A stretch of DNA of 64,000 nt from Bosea sp. Tri-49 (GTDB lineage Bacteria > Pseudomonadota > Alphaproteobacteria > Rhizobiales > Beijerinckiaceae). Shown here piece by piece: positions 16,302 to 25,965 of this stretch. Within the stretch, counting starts at the first letter, position 1. Each line of letters begins with the position of its first letter. The position numbers and the translations under genes were made by a program. The notes beneath the pieces are model-generated. The model was not told the DNA's origin and did no database searches. It saw nothing but the letters and a program-made list of their open reading frames with translations. The stretch spans positions 124,001 through 188,000 of the forward strand of contig NZ_CP017947.1 of assembly GCF_003952665.1 (NCBI RefSeq). The letters run 5' to 3'.

Positions 16302-17051
16302 ATGAGTGACCATGATGCGCTGGTTGTCCGCGGCCTGGTGAAGCGCTTCGGCGGCTTCACGGCTGTCAACGGCCTTGATCTCTGTGTACGGCGCGGCGAG
16401 CTCTACGCATTGCTGGGGCCGAACGGGGCGGGCAAGACCACTTCGCTCAGGATCGTCGCGGGGCTGCTCTCTCCGGACGTGGGCGAGATCAGCATTTGCG
16501 GAATCAACCGCCTGCGCGATCCGGTTGCGGCAAAACGTGTGGTGGCGTGGCTCCCAGACGAACCGATGGTTTATGACAAGCTCACGCCTGTCGAGTATCT
16601 CGATTTTGTCGCCGGCCTTTGGCAAGTCGAGCCAACGGTCGCAAAGCGGCGCCGCAACGCCCTGCTTGAGACCCTCGACCTTACCCGCGTGGCAGACCAA
16701 CGCTGCGAGGGCTTTTCCAAGGGTATGCGCCAAAAGGTTGCCCTTGCTGGCGCGTTGATTCACGAACCAAAGTTGCTGATCCTTGACGAGCCGCTGACCG
16801 GCCTCGATGCGTCGATGGCGCGCCACGTGAAGGAACTGCTTCAGCAACGTGTCGCAACCGGCGTGGCGGTGATCCTCACCACGCATATCCTCGAAGTCGC
16901 TGAACGACTCAGTGACCGCATCGGCATCATCCGCAGTGGCAAGCTGGTCCGCGAAGGCACGATGGCCGAGCTGCGCAATGGTGGCGCCTCCCAGGATTCT
17001 ACGCTCGAAGATGTTTTCCTCGATGTCGTCGCGCGCGAAGAGGCAGCCTGA
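16302..17051 (+). CDS. ABC transporter ATP-binding protein
   Basis: A 249-residue ATPase subunit of an ABC-2 exporter. It has Walker A GPNGAGKT (39-46), the signature FSKGMRQK, Walker B LLILDEP, the D-loop GLDA and the switch His in LTTHILE. The FSKGMRQK form of the signature is usual for the CcmA/NatA-like exporter branch. Its stop lies one base before the start of the membrane subunit. Together they should export a lipid, drug or peptide; the sequence does not tell which. Confidence 0.95.
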   Translation: MSDHDALVVRGLVKRFGGFTAVNGLDLCVRRGELYALLGPNGAGKTTSLRIVAGLLSPDVGEISICGINRLRDPVAAKRVVAWLPDEPMVYDKLTPVEYLDFVAGLWQVEPTVAKRRRNALLETLDLTRVADQRCEGFSKGMRQKVALAGALIHEPKLLILDEPLTGLDASMARHVKELLQQRVATGVAVILTTHILEVAERLSDRIGIIRSGKLVREGTMAELRNGGASQDSTLEDVFLDVVAREEAA

Positions 17052-17052
17052 G

Positions 17053-18585
17053 ATGCAGGCCCTTATGTCCGGTGCAACCCGCGCCGTGCTGGCCCTCGAA
17101 GCCCGCCTGGCATTGCGCGGCATTGCCGACATGGCAGGCCCGAAAACGGCAATGCGTCCCTGGCGGATTGCGGGCGCGTTGGCTGTGGTCTGCACGATCA
17201 TTTTCGGCGTATCGCAACTTCTGCTGATGACGGCTGGCGAACTGGATCCTGCCGATCCGCGCTTTCAGATCACATTGACGATCAATCTTGCCTTCCTGTT
17301 CGTCCTCATGATCTCAGCCGCGCTCGATTCCGCCGCCTATGCGCTTTACGCGCGCAGCGACTATGATTTGATGTTCTCCGCGCCCCTGCCTCCGCAAACG
17401 GTGCTGCTGGTCAGGGCTCTCAACGTTTTTGGCTTCACGCTGACAAAAGCCGGTCTTTATGGCGCGCCGATGCTGATCCTGCTGGCGGTGCAGCGCGGAC
17501 CTCATTGGTTGGCTGGCCTGCCCATGATCCTGGCCCTTGCGCTCAGCGCAACGGCCATCGCGATCGGACTGGCAATGGGCCTGGTTCGCATTATCGGTAT
17601 CCGGAGCACGCGCGTCGCGGCGCAGATTGCGGCAGCGCTGGCCGGTCTGCTGGTGCTTGTGATGGTGCAGTGGGACGCGATTTTTGGGCCAGGTCCAAAG
17701 GACGCCCTTGTCGCGGACTATCTGGCCAACCCTCGGTCTCTTGTTTGGCAATTGGCGATGCTGCCTGCCCGCGCCATGACGGGCGATGTTGTGGCCCTCT
17801 TAGCCGTGGTTGCCTGCGCGGCGCTGATGGCCGTACTGATGTTCACCGGCCTTGCCGAGAGCTTTGTGCGCAATGCGGTCCTCGCAGCAGGATCCGCGTC
17901 TGCAGTTCGACCCCGCGCCAGGCGTAGTCGTGCATCCTTCGGAGCGTCCCCATTGGGGGTGCTGATGCTCAAGGAACGGCGCATCATTCTACGTGATCCG
18001 TGGCTGTTATCGCAGATCCTGATGCAATGCATTTTTCTGATCCCGATCGCCATCGTGACAGTCTATCGGGTCGCAAGCGGGGCTAACGGCGCCTCGGCGC
18101 TCGTGCCGGTCCTGATCGTTCTGTGTGGCCAGATTGCCGGTGGTCTGACCTGGATTGCGATGTCGGCAGACGAAGCAGCCGAACTTGCCTTGACCGCCCC
18201 CCTGGACCCCAGCTTACGCGAGCGCGCCCGTTTTGGCGCCATATCCTGGCTTGCAGTCACGATCGCCGCACCGCCGTTGATGCTCTTACTGATGTTCGAT
18301 GCCTGGGCCGGTCTGGTCAGTTTGCTCGGTGTTGCATGCGCCATCGCCTGCGGCATCCTCGTTAACATCTGGCATCAACCGAGACTGGCGAGGACCGGCA
18401 TGATCAGGCGGCGCATGAAGAGTCCCATCTCCGTGACGCTCATAGAGCTTCTGGCCTTGACGATGGTTGCGGTCGGACTCTGGCCATTGCTGGCTGGCGA
18501 CTACCTGGCGACGATGCTGGGCGCGCTCCTGGCCGTGGCAACGATGGGCGTGCTGTATGCGGCGCGCCCACGCGCAGTAGCCTAA
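17053..18585 (+). CDS. ABC transporter permease (large ABC-2 type)
   Basis: A 510-residue integral membrane protein with about a dozen hydrophobic segments in two groups, separated near residues 280-310 by a basic loop (RPRARRSRASFGAS). It starts one base after the ATPase stop with MQALMSG. Its size suggests two fused ABC-2 membrane halves, as in some bacterial exporters. No extracytoplasmic domain or substrate motif is visible. Confidence 0.88.
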   Translation: MQALMSGATRAVLALEARLALRGIADMAGPKTAMRPWRIAGALAVVCTIIFGVSQLLLMTAGELDPADPRFQITLTINLAFLFVLMISAALDSAAYALYARSDYDLMFSAPLPPQTVLLVRALNVFGFTLTKAGLYGAPMLILLAVQRGPHWLAGLPMILALALSATAIAIGLAMGLVRIIGIRSTRVAAQIAAALAGLLVLVMVQWDAIFGPGPKDALVADYLANPRSLVWQLAMLPARAMTGDVVALLAVVACAALMAVLMFTGLAESFVRNAVLAAGSASAVRPRARRSRASFGASPLGVLMLKERRIILRDPWLLSQILMQCIFLIPIAIVTVYRVASGANGASALVPVLIVLCGQIAGGLTWIAMSADEAAELALTAPLDPSLRERARFGAISWLAVTIAAPPLMLLLMFDAWAGLVSLLGVACAIACGILVNIWHQPRLARTGMIRRRMKSPISVTLIELLALTMVAVGLWPLLAGDYLATMLGALLAVATMGVLYAARPRAVA

Positions 18586-18590
18586 GCGCG

Positions 18591-18633
18591 AATGTCCGAT
18601 TCCGGGCAGAGTCCTAACGTCTGCAAGTGGCGC
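18591..18633. repeat. Dispersed GTCCGC repeat, copy 3
   Basis: Six bases after the permease stop: half A AATGTCCGATTCCGGGCAG, half B TAACGTCTGCAAGTGGCGC. Its place directly at a gene end is typical of this repeat family in the window. Confidence 0.6.
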
Positions 18634-18697
18634 TGCGCGGCCCTAACCTACAAGGTCGACGAATTCCTTGAACTCTCCGGACTTCAAGGGCGTTTGG

Positions 18698-19021
18698 CTA
18701 AGGCGAATGAGGAGTATCGCGCCCTTGTCGTGGAATGCTATCGGTCGCGGCAATGAAGAAGGTCTGGCCTCCACCATCCAACCGTGGCGGTGCTGCTTCT
18801 AGGCGACGAACGTCCTCGACATCTGCGCCGCGGGGGCCCTGCCGCGCCTCAAGAACTAATCGCTCGACACTTTCGGCAGGACCGGAAAGCGCTGCTTCCA
18901 CGGTGCCGTCTACGCAGTTGCGCACCCAACCGCTTACGCCAGCTGTGAGGGCGCGGCCGCGGAACCATTGCCGGTAGCCAACTCCCTGGACCCGTCCGGA
19001 AATACTGATGTGCAGCTCCAT
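18698..19021 (-). CDS. acyP: Acylphosphatase
   Basis: A small cytoplasmic enzyme that hydrolyses acyl phosphates. The 107-residue form starting at 19021 carries the family core: ISGRVQGVGYRQWF with the phosphate-binding Arg, then GVSGWVRNCVDGTVE with the catalytic Asn. It is slightly longer than the usual 90-95 residues because of a polar C-terminal tail. An in-frame upstream start adds 16 residues without homology. It is a stand-alone gene between two dispersed repeats. Confidence 0.93.
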   Translation of the reverse strand: MELHISISGRVQGVGYRQWFRGRALTAGVSGWVRNCVDGTVEAALSGPAESVERLVLEARQGPRGADVEDVRRLEAAPPRLDGGGQTFFIAATDSIPRQGRDTPHSP

Positions 19022-19102
19022 TCGACCCCGCGCTTTTCCGTCGAGAAATCGCTCCACGAATTCTAACACCCAGTCTTGACCACTCTCAAAGCGCGCTCGT
19101 TT

Positions 19103-19146
19103 GAATGTCCGCTTCAGGCTGGCGGGCCAATATATGGAAGTGGCGC
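19103..19146. repeat. Dispersed GTCCGC repeat, copy 4
   Basis: Half A GAATGTCCGCTTCAGGCTGG, half B shortened and eroded to ATATATGGAAGTGGCGC. It lies between the start of acyP and the end of the small gene at 19196-19357. Confidence 0.5.
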
Positions 19147-19195
19147 AACCCGAGCTTCAAATTTGCCGAGGTTGAGTGACCGACTCGGGTGTAGA

Positions 19196-19357
19196 TCAGC
19201 CGAAATTGGTGAACCTGATCTTGCCTTTGTCGGTGCTGTCCTTTTCGTGCAGCCAACGTCCGAAAGCCGAGGTTCCGGACTTCTCACGCTTGTCCGTGAG
19301 CTCCATTATCGCCCGGGCGCTGCCATGTTCGATCATGATCTTATGCGCCCTCAGCAT
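19196..19357 (-). CDS. Small hypothetical protein (53 aa)
   Basis: A short gene supported mainly by a very good ribosome site, CAGGAGAG with seven bases before the ATG at 19357. The product begins MLRAHKIMIEHGSARAIMEL and has a basic, polar second half without membrane segments. I do not recognise the family. It lies alone between acyP and the methyltransferase gene. Confidence 0.55.
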   Translation of the reverse strand: MLRAHKIMIEHGSARAIMELTDKREKSGTSAFGRWLHEKDSTDKGKIRFTNFG

Positions 19358-19497
19358 GACGGACTCTCCTGAGTGAGTTCGGGAAGGCGACGACAAACAT
19401 CGGCATGGCGAGCGTCACTCGCCCTGGCACAACCACAAACATTGTCGGATTGCTGCGAGGAATGAGAAAGCCCGGGGGCGGCGTCCATCCGCGCCGT

Positions 19498-20547
19498 TCA
19501 GGTCGCTTCGAGTACCATGTTGAGCGGCGTCTCCGCGGCGCGGCGCACCCGCCTGAACCCGCCGGAGCGGATCACCTCGGCGATCCGCTTCTCGCCCGCC
19601 TGAGCGCCCAGCGCGAGGCCGGTCTCCTGCGCCAGCGAGGTCGGAACGCAGATCATCGTCGACGCGGAGTAATAGATCCGTCCGATCAGATTGAGGTTGT
19701 CGTCGAGCGCATCGCCCGCCATCGGCTCGACCACCATCCAGGTGCCGCCGGCTTTCAGCGCCTTGCGGATATGCGACGCGGCGGCTTGCGGATCGCCCAT
19801 GTCGTGAAGGCAGTCGAAGCAGGTGATCAGGTCGAAGTCGCGGCCGCCGAAGTCCTGGGCTCGACCGACTTCGAATGTCAGATTCGTCAGCCCGTGCGAT
19901 CGCGCATGCGCGGTGGCGGCCGCGATCGACGCGGGGTGGAAGTCGTATCCGGTGAAGTGTGATTTCGGGAACGCCTGCGCCATCAGGATGGTCGAGAGCC
20001 CGTGGCCGCAGCCGACATCGGCGACTGTCGCACCGGCCTTCAGCCTGTCGACGACGCCGTCGAGCGCCGGCAGCCAGTCCTGCACGAGGGCGTTGACGTA
20101 ACCCGGACGGAACAGCCGCGCCACCGCGCAGAACATGCAGCCCGCCTGCTCGCCCCAGGCGACGCCGCGTCCGGTCTTGAACGCCGCCTGCACCTTCGGC
20201 TGGTTCTCGACCATCGCCGCCGCCGTGTCGAACGCACCGATCAGGTGGACCGGGCTGTCGGGCTCCGCGAAGATGAAGGACTGCTCCGGCGTCAGCGAGA
20301 ATGTCCCGCCTTCGTGGCGCACATAGCCGGAGGCCGCCTGCGCCGACAGCCACTCGCGCACATAGCGGCTGGCGCATCCGGCTGCGCTGGCAAGCTCGTC
20401 GGCGGTCGCCGGGCCGATCTCCTTCAGCGTCCTGTAGAGGCCGAGCGCGTCACCGATCCGGACCAGGGGCACGCTGACCGCTCCGCCGATGTCACCGAGC
20501 ACGCGGCCGACGAGTTCGTTGAGAGTCGCTTCGTTGAGCTGGGTCAT
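19498..20547 (-). CDS. SAM-dependent methyltransferase with N-terminal winged helix
   Basis: A 349-residue protein of the type represented by Rv2258c. Residues 1-100 form a helical and winged-helix dimerisation part (LGLYRTLKEIGPATADELA, CASRYVREWL). The Rossmann domain begins near 170, with the SAM loop DVGCGHG at 177-183 and the acidic end of strand 2 in FTGYDFHP. FDCLHDMGDP is the post-strand-4 motif. Such proteins methylate small molecules, often phenols or natural products. It follows the hydrolase/LuxR gene on the same strand after a gap of 138 bases and may be regulated by it. Confidence 0.9.
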   Translation of the reverse strand: MTQLNEATLNELVGRVLGDIGGAVSVPLVRIGDALGLYRTLKEIGPATADELASAAGCASRYVREWLSAQAASGYVRHEGGTFSLTPEQSFIFAEPDSPVHLIGAFDTAAAMVENQPKVQAAFKTGRGVAWGEQAGCMFCAVARLFRPGYVNALVQDWLPALDGVVDRLKAGATVADVGCGHGLSTILMAQAFPKSHFTGYDFHPASIAAATAHARSHGLTNLTFEVGRAQDFGGRDFDLITCFDCLHDMGDPQAAASHIRKALKAGGTWMVVEPMAGDALDDNLNLIGRIYYSASTMICVPTSLAQETGLALGAQAGEKRIAEVIRSGGFRRVRRAAETPLNMVLEAT

Positions 20548-20685
20548 GGCGGGTCCTCCTACCCTTTGGACGGGTCTGGCAGGCTTGGAGGATGAGACCC
20601 ATCTTGGTCGCTGTGCATGAGGCGGCAGTCCCGTGCGGGCGGGGAAATGCGACCAATCGGAAGGACAGATGTCCCAAGCTCGGCG

Positions 20686-21762
20686 TCAATCGGCCGGGGG
20701 CTGCTCGCCGCCGAGTGCCAGGACGATGGCCTGGGACCGGCTGTGCACGCCGAGCTTGCTGAAGATCACCGACAACTGGTTGCGCACCGTCTTGGCACTC
20801 TTGCCGAGCCTCTGCGCGATCGCCCGGTTGTCGAGCCCCTCTGCGATGAGCTTCAGGATAGCCGTTTCGGCGGCCGTCAGGCCGGCCTGAGCGATGGCGC
20901 GCGGCTGTGCGGGCTGGTCCCAGCCGAGGAAGGCGGCAAGCTCGGCATGAAACACCGCCCAGGCCGGCTCTTCCGGCAACAGCACATGGTTCTTGCTCTC
21001 GAGTGGCACGAAGCGCGCGCCAGGGATCGCGGCCGCGAGCTTGCAGCCCTCGCTGAACGGCACGCGCATGTCGCCGCGGCTGTGGAGTATCAGGGTCGGG
21101 ACGCTGATTTTCCTGGAAAGTTCGGCCACATCGATCCCCTGCATATTGCTAAGCAGTTGAGCAGCGACGTCCGCGCTCGCGGTAACGCGCTCGAGATCGC
21201 CCCACCAGCGATGCTGTTCGGGCGTTCCATCGGGGATGAAGAGATTGGTGAAGAACTGGCAGAATGCCGGATTGTCGCGGCCCCACCCGATGCGGATGAA
21301 ATTCACCAGCGTCTCGGCCTCCAGTCGTTCGGCCTCCGTCTGCGCGCGAACCCTTCCGCCTTGGCCATACGCGTTGAGCAGAACCAGATGCGATACGCGT
21401 TCGGGATGACGGAGTGCATAGGCGACCGCGAGCGCGCCGCCCTGCGAGAGACCGAGAAGCACGAAGCGCGGTTCCTCGATGGACTCGGCTACGGCATCGA
21501 GGTCTGCGTTCCATGCCTCGATCGAAAGATCGGCGACATAACGCTCGGACAGGCCGCAGCCGCGCGGATCGTACCTCACGAAACGGTTTTGCGCTGAAAG
21601 CGTCTGAAGCCAGGGGCGCCAGACTGGGCTTTCGAGGTCGTAGTCGACGTGGCTCAGCCAATGCGCCGCGCGCAGGATCACCGGTCCTTCCCCGCACGAT
21701 GCGACTGCGATGCGAGTGCCATCGGCAGATGTGCAGAACCGTATGCTCTGGCTAAGCTTCAT
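20686..21762 (-). CDS. Alpha/beta hydrolase fused to LuxR-type HTH
   Basis: A 358-residue two-domain protein. Residues 1-275 are an alpha/beta hydrolase with YDPRGCGLS, nucleophile elbow GLSQG (Ser106), Asp in LILHSRGDMRVPF and His in ESKNHVLLP. Residues 290-350 are a LuxR/GerE helix-turn-helix (LTAAETAILKLIAEGLDNRA, then KTVRNQLSVIFSKLG). The hydrolase part probably binds or splits a small ligand and thereby sets DNA binding. I chose the ATG at 21762, where homology begins; no strong ribosome site is visible. The methyltransferase gene downstream is a likely target. Confidence 0.88.
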   Translation of the reverse strand: MKLSQSIRFCTSADGTRIAVASCGEGPVILRAAHWLSHVDYDLESPVWRPWLQTLSAQNRFVRYDPRGCGLSERYVADLSIEAWNADLDAVAESIEEPRFVLLGLSQGGALAVAYALRHPERVSHLVLLNAYGQGGRVRAQTEAERLEAETLVNFIRIGWGRDNPAFCQFFTNLFIPDGTPEQHRWWGDLERVTASADVAAQLLSNMQGIDVAELSRKISVPTLILHSRGDMRVPFSEGCKLAAAIPGARFVPLESKNHVLLPEEPAWAVFHAELAAFLGWDQPAQPRAIAQAGLTAAETAILKLIAEGLDNRAIAQRLGKSAKTVRNQLSVIFSKLGVHSRSQAIVLALGGEQPPAD

Positions 21763-21872
21763 AGTCGGAGGATATCGCAGTCGGATGGGAGGCGACAGGA
21801 TGGTCCGGTGGCTGTTCAGTCGGCTTACGCTGCAATACGGAAAACCGGATCGTGGCTTTTCGGCCCGCGGAC

Positions 21873-21916
21873 AAGGTTCCGCTTCCTGGCATCGTCTCAA
21901 CGTCCGCAAATGGCGC
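21873..21916. repeat. Dispersed GTCCGC repeat, copy 5
   Basis: Half A is eroded (AAGGTTCCGCTTCCTGGCA), half B well kept (CAACGTCCGCAAATGGCGC). It lies in the 255-bp gap between the hydrolase/LuxR gene and the 3' end of paoC. Nothing else is seen in that gap. Confidence 0.55.
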
Positions 21917-22017
21917 TAGCCGTATCTTCGATCGATCGCGGCGGACCCGAGTTCGGCCCCAGGGGGCCGACCGGACATGCTCGACCGGCTCCTTAGAGGG
22001 AAGCTATGAGCGCCGCC

Positions 22018-24225
22018 TCAAGCGGCGTCCGGCATTCGTTCGAGCATCTTATCGAGCGTGATAGGATAATCGCGAACCCGGATGCCTGTCGCATTGTAGA
22101 TCGCGTTGGCGACAGCCGCTGCGACGCCGCAAATGCCGAGCTCACCAACGCCCTTCGCTTTCATCGGCGAGGACATCGGGTCGGTCTCGTCGAGGAAGAT
22201 CACCTCCTGGTGCGGGATGTCGGCATGGACCGGAACCTCGTAGCTGGCGAGGTCATGGTTGACGAAGAAACCGCGGCGGGTGTCCACCGCGAGTTCCTCC
22301 ATCAGCGCCGCGCCCACCCCCATCGTCATCGCGCCGATCACCTGGCTCCGCGCGGTCTTGGGATTGAGGATGCGGCCAGCCGAGCAGACGGCGAGCATGC
22401 GCCTGATCCTCGTCTCGGCCGTCGCTGCATCGACACCAACCTCGACGAAATGCGCGCCGAAGGTCGACTGCTGATGCGTCTTGTCGAGATCGCCATATTC
22501 CATCAGGTCTTCCCCGGTGAGCGGTCCTGCCTCTGCAGCGCGGCCCAGCGGCACGCTGCGATTGCCGGCCCTGACCTCGCCATCGGCAAAGACGGCCTCG
22601 CTCGAATTGATGCCGAGCCTCTGCGACACGGCCTCGCGCAGCTTGATGCAGGCGGCATAGACGCCCGCCGTCGCACTATTGCCGCCCCATTGCCCGCCAG
22701 AGCCGGAGGAGACCGGGAAGCGGGAATCGCCGAGACGCACCTCGACCCTGTCGAGCGAAACGCCCAGCATCTCGGCCGCGGTCTGGCCGATGATGGTGTA
22801 GCTGCCGGTGCCGATATCGGTCATGTCGGTCTCGACGATGACGCGGCCGTCGCTCTCGAGGCGCACCCGAGCGCCCGACTTCATCACCAGATTGTTGCGG
22901 AACGCCGCCGCGACGCCGATGCCGACGAGCCAGCGCCCCTCGCGCATCTGCGCCGGCCGTGCGAATCTACGCTCCCAACCGAAACGCTCGGCGCCCAGCT
23001 TGAGGCAGTCCTGGAGCCGGCGCATCGAGAACGGCCGCTCCGGCTTCTCCGGATCAACCTGCGTGTCGTTGAGGATACGGAACGCGATCGGGTCCATTCC
23101 CAGCTTCGCGGCCATCTCGTCCATGGCGACTTCGAGGGCCATCAGCCCCGGCGCCTCACCCGGCGCGCGCATCGCATTGCCCTCGGGCAGGTCAAGCACG
23201 GCAAGGCGCATAGCCGTCAGCCGGTTGGCGCCGGCATAGAGCAGCCGCGTCTGCTGGACGGCGACCTCGGGACCGCCGCCAGGAAGATCGCCCGACCAGC
23301 TCTCATGGCCGATGGCGGTGATCCTGCCGTCGCGGCCTGCGCCGATACGGATACGCTGGATCGTCGCCGGGCGATGCGTGGTGTTGTTGAACATCAGCGG
23401 GCGCGGCAGCGCCAGCTTGACCGGGCGCCGCGCCGCCCTCGCGCCGAGCGCCGCCATCAGTATATCGGACCGCAGGAAGAGCTTGCCGCCGAAGCCGCCG
23501 CCGATGAAGGGCGAGACGATGCGGATGTTGTCCTTGGGGATGCCGAGCGTCTGGGCGAGATCGCCGACGCCCCAGGCGACCATCTGGTTCGATGTCCAGA
23601 GCGTCAGCCTGTCGCCCTCCCAGGCAGCGAGCGTCGCATGCGGCTCCATCATCGCATGGCTCTCGTCGGGGGTCGTATAGGTCTCGTCGAGCTTGACCTC
23701 AGCCTGCGCGAAGGCGCCAGCGAAATCGCCGGTCTTGGTATCGGCGAGGCTCGGATCATCGCCTTTGGGTTCGCTCGCGCCGGCCTTGGCGGCTGTGAGA
23801 TCGAAAGCGCCCTTGCTCGGCGCGTATTCTATCTTGACGAGGCTCGCCGCGGCGCGCGCCTGTTCCAAGCTATCGGCCACCACGACGGCCACAGCCTGAT
23901 GGTAGTGCTCGATTTCGGGGCCGGCGAGCAAGCGTGCGGTGTTGCGCTTGCCTTTTTCGAGCGTGCCGGCCTCTTCCGCCGTGACGACCGCGAGAACGCC
24001 AGGCGCATTACGCGCCGCCTCGGTGTCGATTGCTGCGATGCGCCCCTTGGCGATGCCGGCGCCGACTAGGTAGCCATAGGCCTGGTTCGAGACGACATCG
24101 TGCTGCTCATATGCGTAGCGCGCCGCGCCGGTGACCTTCAGCGGCCCGTCCAGGCGGTCATGCGGCCGGCCGACGACCTTCTGCTGGTCGATCGGATTCT
24201 CGCTTGCGGGCTTGTCGAATTTCAT
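22018..24225 (-). CDS. paoC: Aldehyde oxidoreductase molybdenum-binding subunit PaoC
   Basis: The large catalytic subunit (735 residues) of a xanthine-oxidase-family enzyme like E. coli PaoABC, which oxidises aromatic and other aldehydes to acids in the periplasm. It has the aldehyde-oxidase first domain (VTGAARYAYE), molybdopterin-cofactor loops such as SPFIGGGFGGK, MRAPGEAPG and GSGSGGQWGGNSA, and the catalytic Glu in KGVGELGICG near the C-terminus. It is the last gene of the paoABC order on the minus strand, three bases after paoB. No PaoD-type maturation gene is seen in the window. Confidence 0.94.
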   Translation of the reverse strand: MKFDKPASENPIDQQKVVGRPHDRLDGPLKVTGAARYAYEQHDVVSNQAYGYLVGAGIAKGRIAAIDTEAARNAPGVLAVVTAEEAGTLEKGKRNTARLLAGPEIEHYHQAVAVVVADSLEQARAAASLVKIEYAPSKGAFDLTAAKAGASEPKGDDPSLADTKTGDFAGAFAQAEVKLDETYTTPDESHAMMEPHATLAAWEGDRLTLWTSNQMVAWGVGDLAQTLGIPKDNIRIVSPFIGGGFGGKLFLRSDILMAALGARAARRPVKLALPRPLMFNNTTHRPATIQRIRIGAGRDGRITAIGHESWSGDLPGGGPEVAVQQTRLLYAGANRLTAMRLAVLDLPEGNAMRAPGEAPGLMALEVAMDEMAAKLGMDPIAFRILNDTQVDPEKPERPFSMRRLQDCLKLGAERFGWERRFARPAQMREGRWLVGIGVAAAFRNNLVMKSGARVRLESDGRVIVETDMTDIGTGSYTIIGQTAAEMLGVSLDRVEVRLGDSRFPVSSGSGGQWGGNSATAGVYAACIKLREAVSQRLGINSSEAVFADGEVRAGNRSVPLGRAAEAGPLTGEDLMEYGDLDKTHQQSTFGAHFVEVGVDAATAETRIRRMLAVCSAGRILNPKTARSQVIGAMTMGVGAALMEELAVDTRRGFFVNHDLASYEVPVHADIPHQEVIFLDETDPMSSPMKAKGVGELGICGVAAAVANAIYNATGIRVRDYPITLDKMLERMPDAA

Positions 24226-24228
24226 GGC

Positions 24229-25179
24229 TCAGCCCCTTGCTTCGGACAGGACGGCGCCCAGCGTGCGCTCGACCAAAGGCAGCTTGAATGCGTTGTGATG
24301 GGTCGGCCTTGCGCCTTCGAGCAGCGCTTGCGCCGTCGCCTTCGCCCCGCGCGGCAGCTCGCGCTCGGCGCTTTCGCTGCGCCAGGGCTTGTGTGCGACG
24401 CCGCCCAGCGCAACTCGGCCAGAGCCGTCGCGCTGGATCACGGCTGCGACGGAGATCAGCGCGAAGGCATAGGAGGCCCGGTCGCGAACCTTGCGGTAGA
24501 TCTGGGCTCCGCCCGCCGGCTTCGGCAGGGTGACTGACGTGATCAGCTCGCCGGGTTCGAGCACCGTCTCGATATGCGGCGTGTCGCCAGGGAGGCGATG
24601 GAAGTCGGCGATCGGGATCGCCCGCGTCGCACCGTCGGGCTTGACGGTCTCGACCTTGGCGTCGAGCGCTCGCATGGCGACGGCCATGTCGGAGGGATGC
24701 GTCGCGATGCAGGTCTCGCTGCCGCCGATCACGGCAAGCTGCCGCGAGAAGCCGCGGACCGCCGAGCAGCCGCTGCCGGGCTGGCGCTTGTTGCAGGGCT
24801 GGGCGGTGTCGTAGAAATAGGGGCAGCGCGTCCGCTGCAGCAAATTGCCGGCCGTGGTCGCGCGATTGCGCAGCTGCCCCGACGCGCCGGCGAGCAGCGC
24901 CCGCGAGAGCACGCCATAGTCGCGGCGCACGCGCCCATCGGCGGCGAGCGCCGTGTTGCGGACCAAAGCGCCGATGCGCAGGCCGCCTTCGGCGGTCGCT
25001 TCGATCTGGTCGAGCTTCAGCCCGTTGACGTCGATGAGATGGGTCGGCGTCTCGATCTGCAGCTTCATCAGGTCGAGCAGATTGGTGCCGCCCGCGATGA
25101 ATTTCGCCTCCGGACGGCCAGCGGCGGCAGCCGCTGCCGACGCTGGGGTTTCGGCGCGTTCGTAGCTGAAAGCTCTCAT
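24229..25179 (-). CDS. paoB: Aldehyde oxidoreductase FAD subunit PaoB
   Basis: A 316-residue FAD-binding subunit. The flavin loops are [14 protein letters not shown] and [17 protein letters not shown]. Unlike plain xanthine dehydrogenases it carries the PaoB-type insert with four cysteines (119, 129, 138 and 157; [22 protein letters not shown]), which in E. coli PaoB hold an extra [4Fe-4S] cluster. Electrons would pass from molybdenum through the Fe-S centres to FAD. It overlaps paoA by four bases. Confidence 0.94.
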   Translation of the reverse strand: MRAFSYERAETPASAAAAAAGRPEAKFIAGGTNLLDLMKLQIETPTHLIDVNGLKLDQIEATAEGGLRIGALVRNTALAADGRVRRDYGVLSRALLAGASGQLRNRATTAGNLLQRTRCPYFYDTAQPCNKRQPGSGCSAVRGFSRQLAVIGGSETCIATHPSDMAVAMRALDAKVETVKPDGATRAIPIADFHRLPGDTPHIETVLEPGELITSVTLPKPAGGAQIYRKVRDRASYAFALISVAAVIQRDGSGRVALGGVAHKPWRSESAERELPRGAKATAQALLEGARPTHHNAFKLPLVERTLGAVLSEARG

Positions 25180-25811
25180 CCCCGCCTCCCCGCGACCTCG
25201 GTCACCGCTTCGACGATGTTGGAATAGGCCCCGCAGCGGCAGATATTGCCACTCATGCGCTCGCGGATTTCTGCTTCCGTGACCTGCGTCGCCGCGCCCA
25301 GATCAGCCGTGACATGGCTCGGAATACCGGCCTTGATCTCCTCGAGCATGGCGACGCTCGAGCAGATCTGACCCGGCGTGCAGTAGCCACACTGGAATCC
25401 GTCATGCTTGACAAAGGCGGCCTGCATGGGATGCAGCCGCTCGGTGCTGCCGAGCCCCTCGATCGTCGTGACGCTCGCATTCGGGTGCATGATCGCCAGC
25501 GTCAGGCATGAGTTGATGCGCTGGCCGTCGACGATCACCGTGCAGGCCCCGCACTGGCCGTGGTCGCAACCCTTCTTGGTGCCGGTCAGGTGCAGGTGCT
25601 CGCGCAAGGCATCGAGCAAGGTCGTACGAGTATCGAGGTCGAGGGTCCGGGCTGCACCGTTGACGCTGAACGACACTTGCGCCTTCACCGGCTCCCCGAC
25701 CGGAGCAGGCTGGGAGCGCGCCCCGCCCGACATGACCGGCAAGGCGGCACAGGCGCCGGCGACGACGATCAGATCGCGCCGGTTCAGGCTCAGCTGTTCG
25801 GATGTTGGCAT
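25176..25811 (-). CDS. paoA: Aldehyde oxidoreductase [2Fe-2S] subunit PaoA
   Basis: A 211-residue iron-sulfur subunit. The N-terminus has a Tat-type signal ([17 protein letters not shown]), which would export the folded trimer. The plant-ferredoxin-like cluster is held by [12 protein letters not shown] and NSC, the second cluster by QCGYCTPGQ and NICRCGAY. It is the first gene of the operon. The 154 bases ahead of it lie against the broken SRAP gene and should contain the promoter, though I see no clear box. Confidence 0.94.
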   Translation of the reverse strand: MPTSEQLSLNRRDLIVVAGACAALPVMSGGARSQPAPVGEPVKAQVSFSVNGAARTLDLDTRTTLLDALREHLHLTGTKKGCDHGQCGACTVIVDGQRINSCLTLAIMHPNASVTTIEGLGSTERLHPMQAAFVKHDGFQCGYCTPGQICSSVAMLEEIKAGIPSHVTADLGAATQVTEAEIRERMSGNICRCGAYSNIVEAVTEVAGRRG

Positions 25812-25965
25812 TTCGCGCCTCCGGTTCGCAGAAGGACATGCAGCGACGATCCGCGATCGGAAGGGTCGCGCTGTTGCGAAGGAGAACGGTTAAGCCCGCC
25901 GCTAGTTCATCCTTGTTCCAAACAAAGCCGCGCACGAAATCGTCAGAGGCGCTTCTTCGGCACCC

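Noticed and set aside
16239-17201. Minus-strand frame of 320 codons over the ABC ATPase gene
   Set aside because: Antisense shadow; the plus strand has all ABC motifs.
18660-18756. Short coding-like stretch (KVDEFLELSGLQGRLAKANE and on) after repeat copy 3
   Set aside because: No start codon, overlaps the end of acyP, and is too short to tell a remnant from chance.
22006-24069. Long open frame of 687 codons on the plus strand opposite paoC
   Set aside because: Frames of this length opposite GC-rich genes are common. The product is full of Arg, His, Gly and Ala without domain, while the minus strand encodes a clear PaoC.
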